Program-made: the position numbers and the translations under genes
Shown: in pieces, positions 58,401-64,000 of the stretch
Layout of the letters: the number at the start of each line of letters is the position of its first letter
How positions within the stretch are numbered: position 1 is the stretch's first letter
Assembly: GCF_030867095.1 (NCBI RefSeq)
Contig: NC_081828.1
Coordinates: forward strand, 53,979,434 to 54,043,433
DNA from: Alligator mississippiensis
Lineage: Eukaryota > Chordata > Crocodylia > Alligatoridae
DNA: 64,000 nt
Reading direction: 5' to 3'
The notes under the pieces: model-generated
Told to the model about the DNA's origin: nothing
The model's input: only the letters and a program-made list of their open reading frames with translations
The model's database searches: none

Positions 58401-61400
58401 TGTTGTCTGGTCTCTCCTACATATCTTCCATCAGGGCATTTGGTGCATTGGATGAGGTATATTACATTTCTGGAGGTGCAGCTGTAAGATCCTGGGATGC
58501 TGATGGCTCTGTTGTGGGGTGTAGTAATAGTGGGGGTGGTGGAGATGTGGGGGCAGGTTTTGCATTTCTTGTCCTGGCACGGTCTGGATCCTTTTGGTGT
58601 GTTCTGGGCTTGAGGAAGTTTGCTTCTGGTGATGAGGTTGTCGAGGTTCGGTGCTTGTCTGAAGGCTAGGATGGGTGGCTCTGGGAAGATTTTTTTAAGA
58701 ATAGGGTCTTTTTCTAATATGGGTTGCAATTTTTTGAGGATTTTCCGTACAGGTTCAAGGGATGGGTGATACGTCATAACCAGCGGTGTGCGATTTGTGG
58801 GTGTTTTTCTTCTGTACTGCAGCAGTTCTTCACGTGGTATCCGGGTGGCTTTTTCAAACGTGCGATCTACCTCTCTGGAGGAGTGTCTTTGCTGGGTGAA
58901 AGCCTTTTTAAGATTGGTGAGGTGGCGATCCCGGGTGTTCTCTTCAGTACAGATGCGGTGGTATCTGAGGGCTTGGCTGTATATCACAGCTTTTTTGGTG
59001 TGTTTCGGGTGATTGCTGGTTCTGTGCAGATATGTATGTTGGTCTGTGGGTTTCTTGTATACTGTGGTCTGTATTTTACCCTTCTGGATACTGATCATTG
59101 TGTCTAAAAAGGGGATGTTGGTGCTGGAGTATTCTAAAGAAAGTCGGATGGAGGGGTGGTGACTGTTGAATTTCTGGTGGAACTCAATTAGAGATTCCCG
59201 GTTCTCACTCCAAATGATGAAGATGTCATCGATATATCGTAAGTACAGCAAGGGTTTGATGGTGCAGTTCTTAAGGAAGTCTTCTTCCAGGTGGCTCATA
59301 AAAAGGTTGGCATACTGTGGGGCCATTTTAGTGCCCAGAGCTGTTCCCATCATCTGGAGGAAGTGTTGATTATTAAAAGTGAAATTGTTGTGTGAGGGTG
59401 AAGTGTATAAGCTCAGTGATGTCTTTGGGTCTGTATTCTGGGTTGTAATCTTGTTCCTGTAGCTATGTAAGGCAGGCATGGATGCCATCCTGGTGTGGGA
59501 TGTTGGTGTATAGGCTGGTAACGTCCATGGTGGCTAGGAGTGTGTTGCTGGGAAGGTGGTCTATGTTTTTAAGTTTCCGTAGCAAGTCTGTGGTGTCTTG
59601 GACAAAACTTGCTCTGTGGGTGACAAGCGGTTTTAGGATGGAATCAACAAACGTTAGTTTCCTAGGGCCGTTTGGGAGGTGTTTTCTACTGAGGGGGTTA
59701 AAAGGACAGGTTAGGAACTGTCAAGTCCAGCGTTGAGGATGGGCTTCCGCAGCCATGTCCAAGGGGCCCAGAGAGCATCATACTGCCTCTGTTACAAGAG
59801 CTGCTTCAGCCCCCCCTTGAAGCAGCCACATCCTGAATGAAGCACATATACCCTCACGCAGCAGTGCTACAGGTTAACATGTTATGAGTGAATGGGCGAA
59901 TGTTAGACTGAGACTGCTGGAGGAGTTTCAGCTAGCTGGAAGGCAATGGCCACACTAATGCTTCACACAATCCCAGAATGAAAAAAATGAAGGGTTGGGA
60001 AGGACCTCTCAAGGTCATCTGGTCCTCCCCTCTGAGTTCATGCAAGTTTGAGCATGCTTAGATCATCCCCAGGCCAACCCAACAGGGGTTTATCCAGTCT
60101 GTAACCTGACCCTGTGATTCACTCTTAGAAAAGTTTTCCTAATATCCAAACTAAATCTGGGCTGCAAATAGTTCTGATTTCTTCTTGTCCTTCACCCAGG
60201 GGTCATGAAGGGCAACGGATGCATACTGGAGATACCCTAGTGTGTCTTAGGTTAGAGACAGAAGCGTCACTAGTATCTAGCACTAGGTCCTGTGACCCTA
60301 TTACTTTCCTTTTAGACTTCTGTGAAATAGAATTAGATGTTTTGGGGGGCATTGACATTTAGGTCAAGAGTGACTCGAGCAGCAGGCTTGAGTGGAATTT
60401 TCTTTCTGGGCTTATTCTATCCAGAATGGGAGGTGGACAGATGTGCGTGGGTCAGCACATGGGTCAAAGGCAAGTTCTTCATACCTCTAGGAAAAGGGTG
60501 AGATGTTAAGAGGAGGCAGAAAGAAAGAAACATCCTGGCTAGGACAGAGACATGTAATTGAGAGAACTGCTGTGTTTGCCTTCCCTGTGCCCTGGGATCT
60601 GTCTGACCTGTTGCTCCCTCCTGCCCTTTACTTTGCCCTGCAGCCTGCAACTGCAGCTCAATAGGTTCTGAGCCCCAAACATGTCGCAGTGACGGGAGCT
60701 GCATTTGTAACCCAGGATTTGAGGGGCCCGATTGTGAGCACACACATTGCCCAGACTGTTACAACCAGGTGAAAGCTCAGGTAAGTGTCTGTCAGCCAGA
60801 GGCACATCCCAAATCACTGAGCTGGAATTGCCTGTAACTCTACCTGATACCACTTTCCCCAGCAAAGGGCTTAGGTCAGAGGATTTGAGCAATAATTCTT
60901 TTTCCTCGCCCAACTCTGAGTGAACTCTGCAGCTGTTGGGGTGGTGAGGGGTGGGAAGTAGCAAATTCTCCTTTCCATAAATGCAGCGGATTAACTCTTC
61001 TTATCCTGGGTACTCGTAGAGGAGTCAGAAATGCATGCCTCACAATCCTGCAGCAGAGTGCAGACTCAGAGTTTTTATTCACAGCTCGTCTGTCAGTACT
61101 GCCCTTGCCCTGCCCTGAATAAAGCAAAGTCCCCTCGTCCTCTGGCAAAGGGAGGTGCTCCGCCAGGGATAGAGCTCTCAGCCTTGAACAAGAGGAGAGA
61201 GCGAGAGGTTCTTCTAGCCTCCCCTTATGGGAGCTGCTGTGAGGGACAAAGTCAAGGAGTCTGGGATCTTCCTCCTCTTCTGCCCTCTGGACACAGAAGA
61301 GCTCATTCAAAACCAAAAAACTTTCTTGCTCAGTTGTCAGAAGTTAAATCTCTTTTCTTGTGTGTGGAAGAGCAAAACATTCAGTAAACCTGACTCAGAT

Positions 61401-63430
61401 CTAGTCAAGATCTGAAATCTGGATATTACTGCTAGCTTATCTGGTGGACCAATGGACAAGGGTCCACCTCTCTGGTACCAGGATCCTAATCAGTCCTACC
61501 TGGTATTCACGGGGAGAGTTGCACTAAGTTGGGCAAAGACTGAATACAAAATAGGGCACTGGCTTTTGTTATCTGCTCACTCCTAGCAGTTGACACTCCC
61601 AGAGAGCCCCAGTGTGTGTTGCCCATGCCAAGTATACCACTCGCGCTGCAGAAGCCTGTCCCGATGACTGAGGTGGCTGTGGGGGTATTAAGTGCTGATT
61701 AATATTTACTCAAAAGAATTTTTCATCCAGGAAACTTTCAGACTCTGCTGGGCTCTCTGACCCTGGAAGTCCTGGGGCTGCTCACCTTCCCCTTCCTGCT
61801 GAGATCAAGCCTTCCCTTCTTACTGACTGTGTCACATGCCTTGTTTTCAGGTGGATCAGTACCTCCAGCAGCTGCAGGCTTTGGAGGTGCTTTTCTCTCA
61901 TGGACATTTTGGCCAGGGGGCAGCGAACAATGGGGAGCTAGAGGGGAAAATGCAGCTGATTGAGGAGACTCTTCGTGCCATCCTGAGAGAAGCCCTGAGC
62001 TTGCAAAGTTAGATGAGTTTGCTCCCTTTTTGATCGTGGTGTGTGTTTGGCGCAGGGATGGAGGGAGGGGGCAAGTGCAGCAGCTCTTCAGCAACATGCT
62101 GCAAGGAGATGGACTTCTGACGGGGTGGGGAGGCATGGCGGCTCATCCCTCACTGCTGGTGCAGCCTCGACATGGGGCAAGCATGGCTGGTTATTTGTGT
62201 TGTCTCTGCACTATTTCTCTCTCCTGTGAGCAGTCTGTCTCCTGCTTTGTTCTGGCTTCACATCACTGTGTCCCTCAACCCTGGAAATGCTCTTTGTCTT
62301 GCCAGCCTCTGACAAGTCCTTGGAGGGCCAAGTGTCCAAAATGAAGGGACAGGAGGCTGGTTACCAGAGGCGCCTGGATGACATCAAGGTGACCTTGGAG
62401 AGAATGAAAGTTCTGGGGAACCAGTACCAGAGGCAGGTGCGGGATATCCAGGGGCTGCTTGAGAGAGCCCAGGTGACCCTAGAGCAAACCAAAGTGACCC
62501 TGAGTGGAGTGGTAAGTATTTTCCAGCTCTGCTGCTCTAGACCAGTGCCCAGCCTTCACATGTTAAACACAGCTTTGCCACTACAGCAGTGCCCAGTGAG
62601 TTCTGCTTCTGAGTCCTCTTCCCTTGTTTTCCCTACTGACTTTTGCCTGGGGTTTGGTGGAAACACTTGTTGCTTTCCATCAAGTACCCATCTGCCTCCT
62701 CCCTACTCCTTTCCTCCCCCACCAGCACCTGCCAGTCACTTTTTCCAATGGATAATCTTGTACAGCCACTTTCAGCAGAGTTGGTAGAGATCCACCCATT
62801 GGCCCCAGCTGGGGTTATCAGACAACTGTGGCAGAACTTTGCTCAGTGCCTTGCTCTGTGACTGGGACTCTACTTGTGCAGATGAATGCTGTAAAGCAGA
62901 GGGGGACACATAGTGTGTCTGGATAATGAGCTCTGTCTTCTCTTCAGTCGGGGTTTGTCAGCATGAGAAAGATCAGAATAGCACTGACCTGTATCTTTCT
63001 CTCTCCTCAGTATATTCCATCTTCCAATCTCCCTGGGGGCTCAAGTAGATTTATGATCCTGGCCCAGGAGGCTCTAAGATTAGCAAACAGGTGAGTTGAT
63101 CGTTGCGGCGCTGGTATGCTCCAGGCTGTGACTGCCTCTTGCCAACATGTCCCATAGGAGGGACATGACGCTTTTGCATAAGGACCTGGTCTGATGTTGA
63201 TCTTTCTGAATAAAACTGTATAAGGAAAAAGTTGAAGGAAACAAGGCAGTGTCTGCAGGCCTAGTTTCTCAGGGAACTCTTCTGTTTTACAGCCACATGC
63301 AAGCAGCAAATGCCATTGAGCAGGCAGCCAAAGCAGCAAAGGATGACTCTGACCAGGCCCTGGAGCTGGTGCGCTCAGCTGTGAGTGGAGGAGGCATCCT
63401 GGCAAATTCCATGCAAGGGCTGCTCAGGAA
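34408..63430 (+). CDS. LAMC2: LAMC2 5' part: coding exons 1-16 of laminin gamma-2
   Basis: Sixteen exons join in frame into 811 codons plus two bases, about two thirds of a chain that is 1193 residues in human. Gamma-2 is the secreted, short-armed gamma chain of laminin-332, which anchors epithelia to basement membrane. Order seen: signal peptide (residues 1 to about 22), LE repeats (about 30-205), L4 domain (about 210-390), LE repeats (about 392-605), then coiled coil. There is no N-terminal LN domain, as known for gamma-2. The BMP-1-type processing site is recognisable as CHSG/D at residues 433-437. No in-frame stops occur. The last third (human exons 17-23) lies beyond the right edge. LAMC2 starts about 19 kb downstream of the LAMC1 end on the same strand. 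Confidence 0.95.
35380..35640 (+). repeat. CR1 LINE 3' end
   Basis: The translation includes [20 protein letters not shown] and LDKALAGMI, the CR1 ORF2 tail, followed by 'ttggactagttgacctctaa', the CR1 3' UTR. Confidence 0.9.
35712..36116. mobile_element. Non-autonomous hAT element, 405 bp
   Basis: The ends CAGTGTTTCTCAACCTG and AGCTGAGAACCACTG form a terminal inverted repeat. Duplications ctttagat (35704-35711) and ctctagat (36117-36124) match at 7 of 8. The interior is GC-rich with no transposase. Confidence 0.92.
37750..37880. repeat. Penelope-like element terminal fragment
   Basis: 'gacaaggttttttgggtaaa', 'ccttttattaaaccaactaa' and 'ttgcaagcttttgggtgtca' parallel the end of the Penelope-like element at 57955-58075, so this is a short relic of that family. 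Confidence 0.7.
39155..39290. repeat. Short dispersed repeat, Penelope-terminus-like
   Basis: 'ttagtctgaagtcaagtaga' and 'aggcagggtagatttgcacc' match the repeat at 31495-31560. 'gggtcaaagctcacttcatc' resembles the conserved termini of sauropsid Penelope-related repeats. Confidence 0.55.
43068..43130. repeat. Short palindromic repeat, copy 1
   Basis: 'ggatcctcagctggggtaaa' followed by 'ttataccaatgcagg' has the shape of a dispersed repeat whose two arms are complementary. Similar segments are at 45848-45935 and 63583-63655. Confidence 0.4.
43679..43867 (+). CDS. LAMC2: LAMC2 exon 2: first LE repeat
   Basis: The 189-nt exon (phase 1 to 1) lies between CTTTTTCAG and GTATGA. It encodes [40 protein letters not shown] and [10 protein letters not shown], nearly identical in its cysteine spacing to human gamma-2 and giving the first laminin-type EGF repeat. 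Confidence 0.97.
43868..46456 (+). other. LAMC2: LAMC2 intron 2
   Basis: The intron is 2.6 kb. Apart from the short palindromic repeat at 45848-45935, nothing is recognised. Confidence 0.5.
45848..45935. repeat. Short palindromic repeat, copy 2
   Basis: 'caaatcctcagatgacttga' and 'gttggagttacaccagttta' match the arms of the repeat at 43068 and 63583. Confidence 0.45.
46457..46592 (+). CDS. LAMC2: LAMC2 exon 3: LE repeat with RGD and a missing cysteine
   Basis: The 136-nt exon (phase 1 to 2) lies between CCTCCAG and GTAAGT. It encodes [27 protein letters not shown] and [19 protein letters not shown]. The last LE cysteine (human DAGC) is Ser here (AGC, 46570-46572), and the next codons give Arg-Gly-Asp (46573-46581, residues 131-133). 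Frame and splice sites are clean, so this looks like real divergence. Confidence 0.93.
47694..47792 (+). CDS. LAMC2: LAMC2 exon 4: LE repeat
   Basis: The 99-nt exon (phase 2 to 2) lies between TTTCTTAG and GTGAGT. It encodes [20 protein letters not shown] and [13 protein letters not shown], with all expected LE cysteines. Confidence 0.96.
48803..48939 (+). CDS. LAMC2: LAMC2 exon 5: end of LE repeat, entry to L4 domain
   Basis: The 137-nt exon (phase 2 to 1) lies between GTACACAG and GTAAAA. It encodes [40 protein letters not shown] and SNFQQ, matching human CRSGYYNLDGGNPEGC and [10 protein letters not shown]. Confidence 0.97.
49208..51350 (-). mobile_element. CR1 LINE, 5'-truncated, near-intact RT frame
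   Basis: About 2.1 kb of CR1 ORF2 reads on the minus strand: an RT N-terminal part (51300-50440, with [19 protein letters not shown] and [19 protein letters not shown]), then RT core and tail (50431-49220, with [39 protein letters not shown] and [10 protein letters not shown]). One extra G in a GGGG run near 50442 shifts the frame; another shift lies near 51230-51300. The catalytic FADD is FAND (50084-50095). The endonuclease half is missing, as usual for 5'-truncated CR1. The 3' end abuts 49208. Confidence 0.95.
51351..52029 (+). other. LAMC2: Remainder of LAMC2 intron 5
   Basis: Nothing recognised between the CR1 5' truncation point and exon 6. Confidence 0.5.
52030..52152 (+). CDS. LAMC2: LAMC2 exon 6: L4 domain
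   Basis: The 123-nt exon (phase 1 to 1) lies between TTCTAG and a GTGTGT donor. It encodes [27 protein letters not shown] and EPIYFLAP, matching human DVDGWKAV, LQWSQRHQDVF and DPVYFVAP. Confidence 0.95.
52847..53036 (+). CDS. LAMC2: LAMC2 exon 7: L4 domain core
   Basis: The 190-nt exon (phase 1 to 2) lies between CTCTGCAG and GTAAAA. It encodes [35 protein letters not shown] and [12 protein letters not shown], highly conserved with human gamma-2. Confidence 0.98.
53211..53323 (+). CDS. LAMC2: LAMC2 exon 8: L4 domain
   Basis: The 113-nt exon (phase 2 to 1) lies between TGGGCAG and GTGAGT. It encodes [20 protein letters not shown] and [20 protein letters not shown] is a conserved glycosylation sequon. 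Confidence 0.97.
53485..53590 (-). repeat. MIR-like SINE fragment
   Basis: 'caacaatgagtcagtggcag', 'aactgggaacagg' and 'ccttgctctaatcattatcc' follow the reverse-MIR order. Confidence 0.55.
53739..53957 (+). CDS. LAMC2: LAMC2 exon 9: end of L4, LE repeat
   Basis: The 219-nt exon (phase 1 to 1) lies between CCCACCAG and GTAAGG. It encodes [40 protein letters not shown] and [16 protein letters not shown]. The NVT sequon and LE cysteines are conserved with human. Confidence 0.97.
54079..54180 (-). repeat. CR1 LINE 3' tail
   Basis: 'aatcatagaacagtagggca' then 'gaagggacctcaggaggtca' is the complement-orientation CR1 3' end. Confidence 0.75.
54416..55796. mobile_element. hAT element (outer), carrying a nested hAT element
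   Basis: The ends TAAGGATGTCAAACTC and TATTTGACATCCCTG are inverted relatives; the 8-bp flanks gtctaaag (54408-54415) and gtctaaat (55797-55804) match at 7 of 8. Without the inner element it would be about 390 bp. It relates to the 23171-23589 element. Long frames on both strands (to 212 codons) are low-complexity and non-coding. Confidence 0.85.
54524..55512. mobile_element. hAT element (inner), nested
   Basis: The ends CAGGGATGGGCAAAATAC and ATAATTGCCCACGCCTG match the 186-bp MITE at 21042-21227. Flanks atctagca (54516-54523) and gtctagca (55513-55520) match at 7 of 8. At 989 bp it is longer than the MITE, and no transposase was found. Confidence 0.85.
55805..56669 (+). other. LAMC2: Rest of LAMC2 intron 9
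   Basis: No feature recognised. Confidence 0.5.
56670..56849 (+). CDS. LAMC2: LAMC2 exon 10: LE repeats and processing site
   Basis: The 180-nt exon (phase 1 to 1) lies between CCCCCAG and GTAACA. It encodes [35 protein letters not shown] and [13 protein letters not shown]. Human gamma-2 is cut by BMP-1-type proteases in CYSG/DENP; here the G/D junction is kept (residues 436/437). The human IECADC pair is TSC here, so one cysteine is missing. Confidence 0.95.
57065..57320 (-). repeat. MIR-like CORE-SINE, nearly full length
   Basis: It reads in reverse-MIR order: 'gcaaggtgctgtagaaccac', 'cagaggcacagagaggtgaa', 'agacctgagattacagccca' and 'ccctgtggcctagacaaggg'. The left part matches the type at 63700-63840 in the other orientation. 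Confidence 0.8.
57554..57799 (+). CDS. LAMC2: LAMC2 exon 11: LE repeats
   Basis: The 246-nt exon (phase 1 to 1) lies between CTCCCCAG and GTACAA. It encodes [40 protein letters not shown] and [20 protein letters not shown], closely matching human gamma-2. Confidence 0.97.
57950..59720 (-). mobile_element. Penelope-like retroelement with RT and GIY-YIG endonuclease
   Basis: On the minus strand, 59720-59490 carries the RT start ([40 protein letters not shown]), with an in-frame stop just after 'HACLT' and a short deletion near 59390. A 446-codon frame (59488-58148) then continues: [31 protein letters not shown] (RT catalytic YxDD), PFLDTMI, a linker with CKTCPHI, and [20 protein letters not shown] (GIY-YIG start) to the end. 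The terminal region about 57955-58140 ('gcaagctttcgggttcaaaa', 'cccttcgtcaggctaagga') is the element's conserved end. It sits in LAMC2 intron 11, opposite to the gene. Confidence 0.92.
59965..60200 (-). repeat. CR1 LINE 3' end
   Basis: 'gttgggaaggacctctcaag', 'gtcatctggtcctcccct' and 'ttttcctaatatccaaacta' form the CR1 tail in reverse orientation. Confidence 0.9.
60644..60780 (+). CDS. LAMC2: LAMC2 exon 12: last LE repeat
   Basis: The 137-nt exon (phase 1 to 0) lies between CCCTGCAG and GTAAGT. It encodes [40 protein letters not shown] and NQVKAQ. This is the end of the short arm; NCS could be glycosylated, and CPDCYNQ is the conserved cysteine pair at the start of the coiled coil. Confidence 0.97.
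60781..61850 (+). other. LAMC2: LAMC2 intron 12
   Basis: About 1.1 kb with no recognised feature; frames up to 146 codons on the minus strand lack domains. Confidence 0.5.
61851..62007 (+). CDS. LAMC2: LAMC2 exon 13: coiled-coil start
   Basis: The 157-nt exon (phase 0 to 1) starts after TTTTCAG and ends before an unusual GTTAGA donor. It encodes [40 protein letters not shown] and REALSLQ. The spacing from here to YQRRLDD in exon 14 equals human gamma-2, which fixes this donor. Confidence 0.92.
62306..62511 (+). CDS. LAMC2: LAMC2 exon 14: coiled coil
   Basis: The 206-nt exon (phase 1 to 0) lies between CTTGCCAG and GTAAGT. It encodes [40 protein letters not shown] and [16 protein letters not shown]. 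Length and phases equal LAMC1 exon 19. Confidence 0.96.
63011..63090 (+). CDS. LAMC2: LAMC2 exon 15
   Basis: The 80-nt exon (phase 0 to 2) lies between CTCCTCAG and GTGAGT. It encodes [15 protein letters not shown] and [11 protein letters not shown]. Length and phases equal LAMC1 exon 20. Confidence 0.94.
63293..63430 (+). CDS. LAMC2: LAMC2 exon 16
   Basis: The 138-nt exon (phase 2 to 2) lies between TTTTACAG and GTAGGT. It encodes [35 protein letters not shown] and NSMQGLLRK, matching human ALSLVRKAL and VVQGLVEK. Length and phases equal LAMC1 exon 21. Confidence 0.94.
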
Positions 63431-63582
63431 GTAGGTGCACGCAAAACTTCCATGCACATCTCCATGATGGTGGGAGGGTGAGAGAAGAAGGTCTGTGAAG
63501 AAGTGCACTAAGGAACCCACCTGTCTTGTGGTCTCACCAGGATACAATTTCCTTTGAAAGCTGCAGAAACTTAAGTGTGTGG

Positions 63583-63655
63583 GGCCCAGTTCACCCTCCG
63601 TATAAATCCATTGGTGTCATTGGATTTACACCAAAGATAAATTTGGCTCAGAAAG
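63583..63655. repeat. Short palindromic repeat, copy 3
   Basis: 'ggcccagttcaccctccgta' and 'ggatttacaccaaagataaa' give complementary arms around 'ccattggtgtcattgg', the same kind of repeat as at 43068 and 45848. Confidence 0.5.
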
Positions 63656-63699
63656 TCACAGACATGCTAAGACTGGTGGTGACAATGAGAGGACTGCAG

Positions 63700-63840
63700 A
63701 AGAGAGTAGTATACATGGCCGTGAGCTCTGTGAGGCAGGGGCTAAACCTTCACCCTGTGTTCATATGGGGCCCAGCACAGTGTGGTCATGCTCCAGGACT
63801 GGGACTGTGCAGCACTAGGGTAACACCCAACCATACATAA
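63700..63840 (+). repeat. MIR-like CORE-SINE 3' part in intron 16
   Basis: 'gtgagctctgtgaggcaggg' and 'tatggggcccagcacagtgt' match the complement of the 5' part of the 57065-57320 repeat. The rest of the intron to the window end shows nothing recognised. Confidence 0.65.
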
Positions 63841-64000
63841 AGTAAGGGCCTAAGGAGAGTGACTTAGAGGGCAACAATCACAAAAGTGCAGCCAGGATAG
63901 TCATTACTGATGCTGGGTGATGCCCAGCTAAAGACACTTTGAAAGGGGCCTTCTTTATAGGAACAACTCTGAAAATCATTTCCCATTTGGGTCACTCTTG

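Noticed and set aside
58148..59488. 446-codon frame as a host gene
   Set aside because: It contains Penelope RT and GIY-YIG motifs and lies with the element's terminal sequences; its first 30 codons are read out of frame.

Overview
The window is vertebrate nuclear DNA with intron-exon genes, few long open frames and many transposons. It holds two laminin gamma-chain genes in tandem on the + strand: the 3' end of LAMC1 (last ten coding exons, stop codon and about 2.7 kb of 3' UTR, 4254-15245), then LAMC2 from its promoter and signal-peptide exon through coiled-coil exon 16 (34240-63430; it runs off the right edge). Both were recognised from the translated proteins. Exon edges were set by AG/GT sites, by reading-phase continuity across every junction, and by recalled human gamma-1 and gamma-2 sequence. 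Exon numbers follow the human genes (28 and 23 exons) and are inferred. The same LAMC1-LAMC2 order exists on human 1q25.

The host is most likely a non-avian sauropsid, and I favour a crocodilian, with a turtle as the main alternative. CR1 LINEs in both orientations dominate, with Penelope-like elements, MIR-like CORE-SINEs and many short hAT elements. There is no Alu or mammalian L1.

Layout: 1-4253 is a LAMC1 intron with a tRNA-Gly-derived SINE and CR1 tails. 4254-12523 holds LAMC1 coding exons 19-28 (coiled coil, C-terminal Cys and the integrin-critical Glu). 12524-15245 is LAMC1 3' UTR. 15246-34230 is intergenic, made of hAT elements, CR1 and a dead LINE split by a probable solo LTR. 34240-34492 is the LAMC2 promoter region and exon 1, and 34493-43678 is the large intron 1. 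43679-60780 holds LAMC2 exons 2-12 (LE repeats and the L4 domain). 61851-63430 holds exons 13-16 (start of the coiled coil). LAMC2 introns carry a 2.1 kb CR1, a Penelope-like element with RT and GIY-YIG domains, and one hAT element nested in another.

The genes make secreted basement-membrane proteins. Gamma-1 is the common gamma chain of most laminins. Gamma-2 is the short-armed epithelial chain of laminin-332. Their coiled coils join alpha and beta chains. Equal exon lengths and phases in the two coiled coils (206/80/138 nt) show that the genes are paralogues.

I found no prokaryote-like or unprecedented system. The items most worth a second look are an RGD tripeptide beside a lost cysteine in a gamma-2 LE repeat, an altered cysteine pattern at the gamma-2 processing site, a set of hAT elements with central-TA 8-bp duplications, an apparently unfamiliar tRNA-Gly SINE, and an LTR whose in-silico removal leaves a LINE frame continuous.
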